Shown: positions 11,181 to 22,518 of the stretch, piece after piece | Layout of the letters: every line of letters begins with the position of its first letter | Position numbering within the stretch: position 1 is the first letter of the stretch | Source: Eucalyptus grandis | Taxonomy: Eukaryota; Streptophyta; Magnoliopsida; Myrtales; Myrtaceae | Assembly (NCBI RefSeq): GCF_016545825.1 | Contig: NC_052617.1 | Location: forward strand, 55,123,382 to 55,187,381 | Length of the DNA stretch: 64,000 nucleotides | Reading direction: 5' to 3' | The notes under the pieces: generated by a model | The model's input: the letters and a program-made list of their open reading frames with translations, nothing else | Databases searched by the model: none | What the model was told of the DNA's origin: nothing | Made by a program: the position numbers and the translations under genes

Positions 11181-11651
11181 CCTGAAGGGCTTGAGGGAGA
11201 AGAAAAAGCCCACCACGCCTCTACATCCTACATCCACAACTATCGTATTCTGACAAAATTAAAGCTATCGGTCCCTCACCCAATCAGCGAGATTAGCCAG
11301 CACGAGCAAGCAGAGCTTATGCAAAGGGATTTCGGAATGGACTGGATGCATACTTCAGAGCCAGCCCAAGGAAGCAGGCATCCTCGCAAGAGCAAGGCTC
11401 CTCGTCGCATATAAATTGGGAATCATGTGCCCCTTAGTGTTAATCTTGTGAAAGTTTTGTCCCATTGTTTAGGGACTTTTGTTTAATGTCTAGTATTTTA
11501 TTTTGTCATTTCAATTTCAAGTTTTAGATGTCAGAAGTTTGCGGTCTATAAAATCCTCTTTTGATAAATAAAAAGTAATTAGACCATTGCCATGGGTCAA
11601 TCTCTATTTACTATCGTGCTCATTCATTGTTTTTGTAACGAACAGGTAATT

Positions 11652-11990
11652 ATGAATCGCCGGCCACCAATAGCTCGCGAATGGCCTCATGTATTAAGGT
11701 CCGATCAGAATGATGTACAAAATGGCCTCATTAACATTGAAGATGGTGTAGGATTGATGTCCATTGTTCTTCAACAACTCTCAAGACAAATGGAATCCAC
11801 TCAAGTCAAACCCAACTCCATAACTGCTTTGAGCACTGTCATGACACCCACATATTTGCCAGAAAATAACCAGTACCATAGACATTTTGAAAAGATCATG
11901 AAAAAGTTAAGCCAGCTGCAGGAGCAGAATCCCATGGACATGTCCAATTACACCGGCATTGAGATCCTTGAAAAACTCAAAACACCTTAA
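11652..11990 (+). pseudogene. Possible N-terminal gag-region ORF of element 2
   Basis: An ATG at 11652 opens about 112 codons with a glutamine-rich, probably helical stretch (LQQLSRQMES, then LSQLQEQNPMD). It lies between ORF1 and the gag core, where the N-terminal part of a Tat/Ogre gag would be. Several stops separate it from the gag core at 13030. No domain is recognised with confidence. The sequence just before the ATG (AACAGGTAATTATG) looks like an exon-intron border, which may be chance. Confidence 0.3.
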
Positions 11991-13029
11991 TGCGAAAGGT
12001 ATGCTGATACCTCCCGCCCATAGACCTACTTACAGGCCTACCTGGTTCGAATGATGATTCAATCGTACCAATCGAGCTTAAATGGCCCCCCTTGCGATGG
12101 TACATTGTCAGGAAGATTAGTCCCCTTAAAATCTGGAAGGAAATAATTCATATTTTTCACCAAGAGTATAATATTGACGTCACCCCTGACATCACCTTGC
12201 CCTACAAAGAGCCGATGATTGCGGAGCACGAGGAGCCATTAGTCATTGAGATAGGAGGAGCATGTCAATGAAGCCTTGCATGATAAATGGGCAGTTGAGT
12301 AACATCTTGTTACTGAAAATTTCCCACTAGGAAAGTCAAGGAGCCTTTGTACGAGATCAAAGACACAGAGCCTGTTCAAGAGCGGGGCACGATAGGACAA
12401 CTCCCCAAGCTTACTCCAAGAGCTAGGGTCCAAAGAATACCGACCCCTATCAACCTGGAAAGTGAATCATACAGTGAAACTCTAATGTCTCTCACTTCCC
12501 TTGACAAAATCGAGCTGGCAAAATGAAGGGCCCTACTCGAAAGATCTAGACCAGGAGCCAGGAAAAGAAAGCCTAAGCAAATCAATGCAGCATCTGCCAA
12601 CGAGCCACCGCACCAAAGCTTCGAGCATTCCCAAGAATACAGCTTTGAAAGCTACCATCCCCTAGAGTACAACCCTGAAGACTTCCCAGCTCCAGAATAC
12701 AATCCCAAGGACTTCCAGCATTATTTCGATAATAAAACTGACGATTCATCGTATAACTGTTTCCTACTCTCATCCGGGGATGAAGGCCCGCAAGAAAAGG
12801 AAGCATACGTCTTTATTCACTACGATCCTAACGAAGTACTAAGCTTGTCCTCTGACCATGAGGATAACTTCAATATTTTATCCTCATTCGGAAATTTTGA
12901 CCAAGAAGAAAGCAATGGGGTAATCTCGGGAGAATCCAAGTTCCCTGAAACAGAAAAATTCACCACTACAACAGATATGCAGTGGAAAAACCAGTGGCCT
13001 AACCATGATACATCAAGCCTTTGTCTTGC

Positions 13030-13557
13030 GCTCATAGGATCCTAACCCCCGTAGAAATGTGGATACCCAATCTCCGCAAATATAACGGCACGACTTGCCC
13101 CGTGGCACACTTGCAGTATCTCCATGCGGAAATGAGTCGATACTATGGCCCAATGTCGTTCACAACTCAGGCATTCCAAGAAGCTCTTATGGGGTTTGCA
13201 TTGCAATGGTTCATCACAGCAAATATTTATCTCCTAAAGGATTAGAATGAGCTGACTTCCACATTCTTTCATCAGTACCAAAACCAAATCGGAACTGAAT
13301 TGCCTTGTGAGAGTTTGGCTCACTTCACAAGAAGACTAATGAAGGATTTCCGAGCATACGCAGGGAGGTGGAGAGCTTTCATGATGCAAATCCGCCCTCA
13401 ACTGGCTAAAGAGGAGTTAATGAAGCAGTTCATAGAATCTTTGTCTTGTAAGCATCGTTGTTGGCTGCATGGGTTAGACTTCCATAGCTTCAACAAGGTA
13501 GTCATCGCATGCGAATACTTCGAGTCTACTGAAGGTGAGGAATTCAAAGACGCTTAG
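13030..13557 (+). pseudogene. Retrotransposon gag core remnant (Retrotrans_gag-like)
   Basis: The reading frame carries the order of conserved blocks of plant Ty3-type gag: IPNLRKYNGTTCPVAHL, then FQEALMGFALQWF, then ELTSTFFHQYQNQI, then FRAYAGRWRAFMMQI and MKQFIESL. A TAG at 13243-13245 stands where an aromatic residue (usually Trp) is expected, in the middle of the domain; the frame is otherwise open on both sides. The ORF ends at 13557 with no zinc knuckle and no protease or RT after it. The protein would have formed the particle; this copy is dead. Confidence 0.75.
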
Positions 13558-15636
13558 CTTCAAGACCAGCACTATCAAAGCGCTCCTTTACACAGGGGTT
13601 TTCATGAGTTTTAATTGTTTTTATAATTTCGTATTTCTCATCTTGTTTAGTGTGCTACTATTGTATTTTCCATTCAAGTACTCTAATGTACAGTTCTAAT
13701 ATTTTGTTTTGAGAGCATGAGGTGGTACTCCAAACCTGCCCGGTGATGCTATCCAACCATGAAAAATTATCCAAGAAGAATATTGAGGGCTGGGCTTCCT
13801 CATGCTTTCTTCCCCCCAAAAAATATATACTTTTGAAAACAAAAAATGTTTTATTGCCAAAAAGCTTTCGTCAAAACAAGATTATTAAATCATGTTTGTC
13901 TTTCTAACTCACTCACTTTATGTTTCAGACATCATCCCCTTTGATTTAGTTTGACAAAAGGTATTTGAAACTAGCACATCGTGTGATTAAACCAAATTCA
14001 AAAGCACCCTTCCAAGAAAGCAGGGGCAAACAAAAATGATCATCACGTTTCAAAATGGTAAAAACTATTCCCTAAACATAATGTCGAAAATGACATCCTC
14101 TCTCTTCCATCTGCAGGAGACGAAGGATGGGACGTAATAGGCACAGGCATATTATCAAACTTGAAGCATGCATAGCATGATAGCTCAAGGCAGGATGTCG
14201 CGAGTTCATTGGTGGGACTTCCAGCTTCAACGAGCCAAGAAGCACAAAGAAGGAATTGCTTCTCTTCCTTTAAAGTGATTACTGTCAACAGGGAGAAAAT
14301 CTAGACAGTCAAAGCAATCTATAGCCCCACACCCTAGACAATGACTTTGGAATCTAGAAGCTTCACTCCAGACGCATATTCTTCCAAGGAGTAATTGCCA
14401 TCAGAAAACTTGAGATTTTTTTTTATTTCAAATTCCATAAAAACTTGAGGTACGTGATTTTTGCCCAATGATGCTATAGTTAAAGACAGAAGGAGAAATT
14501 CCACGAAGGAGGGCGTTGAAGATAAATCAACGACTAGAAATCATGCATACATGGTCACAAAGGAGGAAGGCCAATTGAAGGAAATATTGAACTATGCCAA
14601 GACGAAGAGGCTGTCATCAGTATACAAAAATCCTTAGGAATCAACAGATACAAACTCTGGGGAAGGGTAATTTGGTATCATTTCCAATACTCCCACTATC
14701 TGAACCCACTTTTGACGTATTTTCCCTATTTGACAGGGAGCATCACAACTCAAGAACCAAACTCAATGGTTACGTTTGGCAAATCAATATTGGGCAAGCT
14801 AGTACGTGGAAATGACCCACATCAAATCCACCTGGCTTCATGTAAAAAGACATGTCATCTAGGAGCCAATTCAAAGAATAATTGACCTAACGAGCGGGGA
14901 CATAGGACTTTGTGTCCCCCTCTCACTTCAGGTTCACCCAATCATCTACAAACCAGTGAAGAGTATAGTTGTATCGCTTCCAGTTATTCGACTCTTGAAA
15001 GAATTCATGACTAACACATTCCCTCTTGTTTGTTGTAGGATCACCTGACTGTCAAAAGCAAGGATAACGAATCAATGAGAAGCATGTCTTGTTTGTTGCA
15101 GGATTACCTGACTAACAAAAATAAAGATAACAAATCAATGAGAGGCATGACAAACTCTCCCAAGCAAAATGGCGTCTCAAGTATTGCCAAAGCAAATGAC
15201 AGAGATCCTTCAAGCCTCAATTCACCTTTAATTTTGGCCTTGTTGATTGATCCATTTTCATCTTCTCTTCTGCAGAGGCAAAAGCAGAGATGCCCGATCA
15301 GATCTCCAACCCCGGCTGATCCTTCATGTGTCATATCCCTAATCAAAAGGGATAACTATCAACACCCATTTGCAAATAACCCTTTTGATGTTCAAAATTT
15401 AACATATTTGGAAACACCATTATGTTAACTCCTAAAGTCGTCAATAGGGTCTTTTTTGAGTTAAAACCATTCACTTGTTTTGAATAGTTCAAACTCCATC
15501 ATATTCAAAACGTTACGTGATGAATTATGCATGATGATTTCGTTTGTCTAAGTCACTGGTTCCACTGAGGATTATTAGAATAGACAGCTAATTGAAGAAT
15601 ACAAGATTAATTGAGCATGTTGGATGAGGCGCGTCA
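13558..15636 (+). other. Element 2 internal region without recognised coding
   Basis: About 2 kb of AT-rich sequence. Open stretches such as 15075-15428 (about 117 codons) show no domain I recognise. A duplicated phrase around 15025-15060 and 15090-15140 (TTGTTTGTTG, GCAGGATTACCTGACT, CAAAAGCAAGGATAACGAATC and CAAAAATAAAGATAACAAATC) shows local tandem duplication of about 65 bp. This is where pol would be expected in a full-length relative. Confidence 0.5.
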
Positions 15637-16176
15637 GAATGATGAAAGGCAAGCCGTATCCTACACACAGTCCCCCATCTATACACTTGTGAGATGAGTG
15701 CAGAAGATTCCATGGCTGCAGGGTAAAGAGTTCTCTCGTGAAAGGTATGATAACCAAAATAGTGAGAGGCATTCCATCGCTCACCCCCATTGAGCCCCAT
15801 ACATTGGTGAAGCTTCTCTCATACCCCCATCAAGAACAGCCCCTACACTGGGGCAGATTAGAAGTGAAGTAGCATCACAAGGTGAGAAAAGAGAGAGAAA
15901 TTTTCTTGCTCGCACTTGCATCAATCTTTGGGTGTCTTTATTGCATATGAACACTCGCGTTAATATAAGTGCCCTAGAATGATGAAGAGCAATTCTTTCT
16001 CTATGCACTTGTATTCATTGTACAACCCAAGTGAGTCTGTAATTTTACCCTCACATCGAGACAAAGCAGAAGTTATTGCCATAGCCTGAGCGCCGGTTGA
16101 AGATGAAGACTCAAGAGTCTAATAACGAAGCTTCGATTAAACTTGCCTAGGCCAGTTCCTCCAACAACAAGAAAAA

Positions 16177-16300
16177 ATAGGGGCATAAAAAGCAATGTAC
16201 CTGGTAAAAGCAAGGTCAGTGCCTATGAATGAAGAACTGGAATAAAAAATAGGGACATGAAAAAAAGTAGTGTGCCTGGTAAAATCAAGGCTAATGCCCT
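16177..16300 (+). repeat. Two copies of the GGGCAT/ATGCCC double-hairpin motif in element 2
   Basis: Homologous to 774-900 of element 1. Copy one pairs GGCA (16182-16185) with TGCC (16220-16223), and its inner stem is ACCT (16199-16202) with AGGT (16213-16216). Copy two pairs AGGG-CAT with ATGCCC (16294-16299), with one bulged A, and its inner stem is GCCT (16274-16277) with AGGC (16288-16291). The inner stem therefore shows a paired G-C to A-T exchange between copies. Confidence 0.6.
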
Positions 16301-17094
16301 CCAGTAAAAAATACAGCCAAGAAAAAGTTGTTGTGGTTCAATTGATAGAGCCTCCATCTGACAGTGAGAAGAAAGACCGGTGACAAATGCCAAGGTAATC
16401 ACCAGCTCTCACCCCTTTACACATGAGCCAAGCCTACGTTGCATCCCATTATAAAAGTCTCTTCAGACTAGGGCACTTCAATTAACGTAGGATTTCATAT
16501 GTTTAAAAGCATCGCTCGAAGAAGTACGAGCAAGATTATTCTTTCTCTTTTCGGAGGATTCTTGACTGATAAACCCGAAGATGATTGTGCAACATTTCGT
16601 CCATTGGCTTCGACCTTAATGGTCCCCTTTGATGAGCCGCTAACCAAGACTTCATCACAGTTTCGACAAAGACCTCTCACATTGGTGAAGTCGTACTGTT
16701 TGCGATAATACTCGGACCCCTGTTAACATAATGACAGTGAGATAGTGTGATCCTTATAAATCCTGCATTAATGGTCAGGATAGCCTTTTCCATGAGAGTT
16801 TGCGAAAAGTCCCTTCAGACTGAAAGTCCCTCATTTGGTATGCTCAAGACATCTACATTTTAAATGAAGGTTGTCTTTCAAAATCTTCCCCAGTGGAAAT
16901 CAAAGGATGCAAAACTGATAAAATTATCATGCATGAATCTCATTTGAACTCATGAATTTACAGCATATACAATCATGTGTGCATACCGTGCAAATAGCAG
17001 ACATACTCTCAGAGATCAGAGATATTGCCAGATAAGCATATCCCTATCTCCATTTGCCTTAAGGTACATACCACTGTCCAGGTACTCGCTTTTT

Positions 17095-17605
17095 GACACT
17101 CGGCCTATTCGAGTTGTCTCTTGAGTTTGATTGCTTGCAACTGTCTAAGTATCCCCTTGTCTTTGAGTACCCACCACTTGCTGGGTACTCCCTCTTATTG
17201 ACACTCGACTTATTCGAGTTGTCCCCAGAGTATTGATATTTGCGACCGTTTAGGTATCCCCTTGTTGTTGAGTGCCTGCCGTTACCCAAGTGCTCCCTCT
17301 GTCGACACTCGATCCGTTCGAGTTGTCTTTAAAGTTTGGATGTTCGTGACTGACCAAGTATCCCTTTATCGTTGAATACCTACTGCTGTCTAGGTATCCC
17401 TATTGTCTTTTGAGTACCGGCCACCGTTCGGATACTCTCTTTTCCTGACACTAGACCTGTTCGAGTTGTCCCAAGAGTATTGATATTTGTGATTGACCAA
17501 GTATCTCTTGGAATACCTACTGCTGTCTAGGTATCCCCATATCGTCAAGTACCCACCGTTGTCCAGATACTTCCCTTTCATGACACTCAACCTGTCCAAG
17601 TTATC
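17095..17605 (+). repeat. Tandem repeats of about 93-150 bp with a GACACTCG...CGAGTTGTC hairpin
   Basis: Five diverged units each carry GACACTCG, a seven-base variable loop, then CGAGTTGTC (near 17095, 17210, 17303, 17450 and 17581). The stem pairs GACA-CTCG with CGAG-TGTC leaving one T out. Loops differ (GCCTATT, ACTTATT, ATCCGTT) while the stem holds in the first three; the last two units have decayed. Between hairpins the text AGGTATCCCC and GAGTACC recurs. Confidence 0.65.
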
Positions 17606-17694
17606 CCCAAATAATATAGCAGTTGTTCAAGCATTCCATTGCTTTGCTTGGCACCGCCATCTAGGTGTTCTTGCCCTTTTGAGTGCCCGCGGCC

Positions 17695-18600
17695 ATCCAG
17701 CAGGTGAGAGACCCTCACGAATATCTCAAGTACGTCCTTGATATTCCCAATTACCAGGAGATGAGAGACCTTCATGAATATCCAAGGTACGTCCTCAATA
17801 TTCCAACTACCAAGAGGTGAGAGACCTTCTCGAATATGCGAGACCCGTCCTCGATATTCTCAATTACCAGGAGGTGAGAGACCCTCGTAAATATCCCAGG
17901 TACGCCCTTGAAATTCCCAATTACCAGGAGATAAGAGACCTTCATGAATATCCAAGGTACGTCCTCGGTATTCCAACTACCAGGAGGTGAGAGACCTTCA
18001 CGAATATGTGAGATCCGTTCTCAATATTCCAACTACCAGGAGGTGAGAGACATTCATGAATATCCCAGGTACGCCCTCGATATTCCCAATTACCAGGATG
18101 TGAGAGACCTTCACGAATATCCCAGGTATGTCCTCGATATTGCCATTTACCAGGAGGTGAGAGACCTTCACGAATATCTTAGGTGCGGCCTCGATATTCC
18201 TAATTACCAGGAGGTGAGAGACCCTCACAAATATCTCAGGTACGCCCTCGATATTCCAATTACCATGAGATGAGAGACCTTCACGAATATCTCAGGTATG
18301 CCCTCGATATTCCCAATTACCAGGAGGTAAGAGACCTTCACGAATATCTTAGGTACGCCCTCGATATTCCCATTTACTAGGAGGTGAGAGACCTTTTATG
18401 AATATGTGAGGCACATTCAATATTCCCAATTATCAAGAGGTGAGAGACCTTCACGAATATGCGGGGCACGCCCTCAATATTCCCATTGCCGAGGTGAGAG
18501 ACCTTTACAAATATCCCAGGTATGTTCTTGATATTTCCTAATTGCCAAGAGGTGGGACACCTTCACAAATATCTAAGGTATGTCCTTGATATTTCCAATT
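17695..18600 (+). repeat. 57-bp tandem repeat, about 16 copies
   Basis: The unit contains GAGGTGAGAGACC, TTCACGAATATC, CCAGGTACGTCC and TCGATATTCCCAATTACCAG. Period 57 bp equals 19 codons, so both strands show long repetitive ORFs (for example 17944-18273), which are a by-product. Each unit holds an inverted pair GAATATC and GATATTC around a loop of about 14 bases. Copies differ mostly in the loop and linker. Confidence 0.9.
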
Positions 18601-18769
18601 ATCAAGTACCCCTTTGATGCTTGTGAATGTCCAAGTATCCCTCAAGAATTCATACTTGTGATCATCCAAGTACCCCTTCAATGCCTATGGTCAGCCAAAT
18701 ACCCATTTAATGCCTGCAAATGCCCAAATACCCTTTAGGTTAGTACTTGTGAATATCTAGGTACTCTTT

Positions 18770-18990
18770 GATATGCTTGTGAATGTCCAAGTATCTTCCA
18801 GAATTGATGCCCTGAGAAAGGTCGGCACATCCTCCCGATAAAAGTCGGGTACCAGCTGCTGTCTTTAACAAAGGTCAGACACCCCCACAAAACCGATGCC
18901 CTGAGAAAGGTCGGCGCATCTCCCAAGAAAGGTCGGGTACCAACTCGTGTCCTCAATACAAATCAGGCACCCACAAATGAGATGTCCTGA
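18770..18990 (+). repeat. Short degenerate repeats with GAAAGGTCGG motif
   Basis: Three or four diverged units share GATGCCCTGAGAAAGGTCGG, then a GGTCGGGTACCA-type block and a CAGGCACCC block. The spacing is about 65-80 bp. It bridges the 57-bp array and the hairpin array. Confidence 0.6.
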
Positions 18991-19027
18991 GAAAGGTCGG
19001 AGCAGTCTCCCGTCAAGACGACTGAAG

Positions 19028-19800
19028 AAAGAACCGAAGAAAGGTTCGGGTCCTACACATATCACTAATTGTTTTAACAGGCAACTAAAGAATGGTTCAG
19101 GTCCTGGAGAAGCAATTTCCCGTCACGGCGACCGAAGAATTGTTCGGGTCCGAGACAAACCACCGATTGCTCCAATAGGCGACCGAAGAATGGTTCGGGT
19201 CTTGGAAGAGCAATTTCCCGTCAAGGCGACCGAAGAAAGGTTCGGGTCCTAGACAAATCACTAATTGTTTCAATAGGTGACCGAAGAATGGTTCGAGTCC
19301 TAGAGAAGCAATATCCCGTCACGGCGACCAAAGAATGGTTCGGGTCCGAGACAAACCACCGATTGCTCCAATAGGCGACCGGAGAAAGGTTCAGGTCCTA
19401 GACAAATCACTAATTGTTTTAACAGGCGACCGGATAATGGTTTGGGTCTTGGAGAAGCAATTTCCTATCACGGCGACCGAAGAATGGTTCGGGTCCGAGA
19501 CAAACCACTGATTGTTCCAACAGGCGACCGAAGAATGGTTCGGGTCCTGGAGAAGCAATTTCCCGTCAAGGCGACCAAAGAAAGGTTCGGGTTCTAGAAA
19601 AATCATTGATTGTTTTAACAAGCGACCGAAGAATGGTTCGGGTCCGAGACAAACCATTGATTGCTTCAACAGGCGACCGAAGAATGGTTCGGGTCCTGGA
19701 GGAGCAATTTCTCGTTAAGGCAACCGAAGAAAGGTTTGGGTCCTAGACAAATCATTGATTGTTTTAACATGCGACTGAAGAATGGTTAGAGCCCTGGAAA
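19028..19800 (+). repeat. About 16-copy tandem hairpin array of element 2
   Basis: Units of about 47-51 bp share GCGACCGAAGAAWGGTTCGG followed by GTCC. The stem GACCGAA with TTCGG-TC and one bulged G is the partner of the element 1 array (1959-2570), which mostly uses CCGTA with TACGG. Linkers fall into three kinds (ending ATTTCCCGTCA, ACCGATTGCTCCAATAGG and CTAATTGTTTTAACAGG) that alternate, giving a higher-order unit of about three monomers (roughly 145 bp). The loop is GAATGG or GAAAGG. Confidence 0.88.
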
Positions 19801-20049
19801 AGCAACCTCTTCATATCACCAGGTAAGATGATGTCTTGATACTTGCCAAACTCGGGGTTCACACCTTATCTCACTCACTCCCGGTAAGTAACTATAGGTA
19901 TCTTCTTATCTGTCTTAGTATATGTAATGTTATATTGCTCTTTTTACATAGGATAATAAGTCCCAAATAAAATATAATTTGCTACGCATATATGGACAAA
20001 ATTTAGGCATCGGTCTATCTTTGAATGCAACCTCTGCGAGCTCACCTTC

Positions 20050-20062
20050 AAAGAGGGGCAAC
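20050..20062 (+). other. Polypurine tract, element 2
   Basis: AAAGAGGGGCAAC directly precedes the 3' LTR start at 20063. Confidence 0.65.
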
Positions 20063-20599
20063 TGTTGACGCCTAAAATTTCATTTTTATTAATTAGGTTT
20101 TACTTTTGTTTTTATTTTTTTATTTCATTTTTTTATTTTATCTTTTCTCGGATGATAAATAAACAAAGAAAAAAATGTAAAAGAAACGAAAAAGAGAAGC
20201 AGCCCTCGAATGGGCCCTTACGGCCCATTTCCCCTTTCAGCTCGGCCTTACCAGTCGTCTCCTTCCTCGCGCCTTTGCAGCACACGCGCAGAGGACGCAA
20301 CGCTAGAGAGGCAAGCGGACGGCGACCCACGTGGGAGGGGCAGCTAGCGTCGGATGGGATGCCGGTTCGGCCGGCGAAGACCGCTTGGCGCACGGGGACA
20401 GGCGGTCGAAGCTCCGTCAATTAGCTGCCCCCTCGCCTATAAATAGGCCCCCGTTTCCCATGACGATGGGCACGCCGAGAACGATCGAAGGCTGCAATGC
20501 TTCGAACTTCCTGCTGAGAGACTTTAGAAGGGGAGCCAAGGTCGAGCAAACCCAAATCCGAAGGCTCGCGGCCGGAGAGGGAGAAGTTTTGCTAGAGAG

Positions 20600-20654
<55 letters not shown>

Positions 20655-21987
20655 GGAGTAGACCTCGGACGAGACCCTGACGACCCACCGAGACTTTAGG
20701 GGGTCCGAGGGCTCACGGCCAGAGATCTGAGGCATTGCCAGAGGAGTGGATCGAGAGAGAGAGAGAGGGGGAGATCGAGCACGGGGAAGGCAAAAGGGCA
20801 TCGAGCACCATGCGACGTTGTCACCGTCTCTATTGTGCACGGTTGTCGGTCTTGGCCACGTAGCCTATCTCCGTCATCGTCACCACTTCTTGCTGTCGTA
20901 GCCCTCTCCATTGTCCCGTTCTCGTCACGCCGCCGCCGCTATCGTAGTCACCGTCACCACCAAAGCACCTAGGTTTCCGTCCCTAGCGCCGCGGAGTCGC
21001 AAACCCTAGGGTTTGCGATTTTCCGGTGGCGAAGCGGATCCGGACCCAGAAAATTGGGTAGGGTTCGCAATCCGCGGGCGGCGGGAGTCGGGTTGGGTGT
21101 TGGAGCCGACTAGGGTAGGGTTTCGCCGGAGGAGCGGGTTGTCGAGCCGGGCATCTCCAAACGCTCGGCCACGGCGTCATTTTCTTTAATTAAAAAAAAA
21201 ACTTGGGGCCCATCTACGTTTCAAGCTGACCCGAGTCAATTTTTTTTATAATATTTTAATATAAAATAATATTATAATAAATAAATAGTTTATTTTCAAA
21301 AAAATCAAAAAATAGTTTATTCTTGAAAAAATATTAAAAAATGTTTTAATTTCCAGAAAATCGAAAAATATTTAAAAAATGTTGAAAAATGTTTTATTTT
21401 CTAAAAAATCGAGAAAAATAAAAAATAATTTATTTTCCAAAAAATTCTGAAAAATATTAAAAAATATTTTATTTTCCGAAAAATAAAAAAACCAAAAATA
21501 TTCCATATTTTCCAAAAAATGCCAAAAATCCAAAAAAAGCCAAAAAAAAATTCAGAAAAAGCCAAAAATCCAAAAAAAAAATCCCTTTTATGTCCAAAAA
21601 ATTAGAAAAAGACTCAAAAATGTTTTTCCTCCCAAAAATGCATGGAAAATCCCTCGAACATCCAAAAACCTCAAGGTTTAAATAAGATTAGGTACCAAAA
21701 TGGCATTAGTGATTAATTAGTGTAATCAAGTCCCCGATCCTAATTTCTCTGGTTGTGCAAGAGTGAGTATTTCTCCCAATACTTCACTTGGGTTTCTAAT
21801 TAACCCACCCCAAATCGATTAGTAGCGACTCCATTTTAAAAATTGATTTACGGGTTAAAAACTCAGACTATTAAAGTCGTGAATTGGTGGATTGGGAGAG
21901 TCCGGGCTTAATAAATTCAAACGAGCCATTAGCCTCCTTAGGCGCCCGTACCCGATTACGGGCGCCGAAAAAAAAGAGGTCGCGACA
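20063..21987 (+). repeat. 3' LTR of element 2
   Basis: 1925 bp. It is colinear with the 5' LTR but has only one (GA)n tract (20602-20652) and lacks the 143-bp duplication. It carries extra AT-rich sequence around 21140-21250 and 21330-21420. TATAAATA at 20438-20445 is the likely LTR promoter box. By eye the two LTRs differ by many scattered substitutions, so the insertion is not very recent. Confidence 0.9.
20438..20445 (+). promoter_or_regulatory. TATA box of element 2 3' LTR
   Basis: TATAAATA in the context CGCCTATAAATAGGCCCCC, matching the slightly altered box of the 5' LTR. Transcription from here would run toward, and antisense to, WAK-A exon 1. Confidence 0.5.
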
Positions 21988-22518
21988 TGGATGTATTAAC
22001 ATCAGTGCACGAAATTGATTTACAAGCTAATTTGACCGACTCATATTGAGGGTTCAGTATGGATCATATTTATATAGACTCATTTGCAGGCGACCACTTT
22101 GGTTTGTAAAACAATTGTATGGACTAAACTTAGGAGAGAAGAATGTCTAGCTATATGAGGAAGGATTACTGTGAAAATTTACAGATTATTGCTAAGGGCT
22201 TCATAGGTCATATTAAATTTCAAGCAATGAAAATTCATGCTACCGAAAGAAGAAAAATGATCGTGTTCTGCGGCCTAGATTGTTATGATTTTTAAGATTA
22301 TAAATTTTACGTGATTATTACAAGAATCATTTAAAAGATGTATCATTCATGAAGTCAAAAATTGGTCCTCAGACTTAAAAGTTTCAAACAATTCCTTTCT
22401 CTAGGTTTTTCATGCAATTGGATCCATTTAACATGCTCGCCCGTATTGAACTGATGATCCACGATTCTATACATGAACACTTGTTCGGATGGTCTACTGA
22501 AAAGACTGGAAAAGGTAC
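21988..22518 (-). other. Proximal part of WAK-A intron 1
   Basis: Starts with the second copy of the TGGAT target duplication and runs to the exon 1 donor. AT-rich, with no coding signal of its own. Confidence 0.65.

Larger units (their letters stand above)
7730..21987 (+). mobile_element. Complete, pol-less Tat/Ogre-like LTR retrotransposon (element 2), 14.3 kb
   Basis: Two LTRs (7730-9587 and 20063-21987) start TGTTGAC and end CGCGACA. The flanking 5-bp target duplication TGGAT is exact (7725-7729 and 21988-21992). Internal features in order are a primer-site-like sequence, a degraded ORF of the retrotransposon-associated plant mobile type, a gag remnant, then about 6.5 kb without coding signal but full of tandem repeats, and a polypurine tract. 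No protease, reverse transcriptase, RNase H or integrase trace is seen, so the element must have moved using proteins from another element. It sits in intron 1 of WAK-A in the opposite orientation to that gene. Confidence 0.92.
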
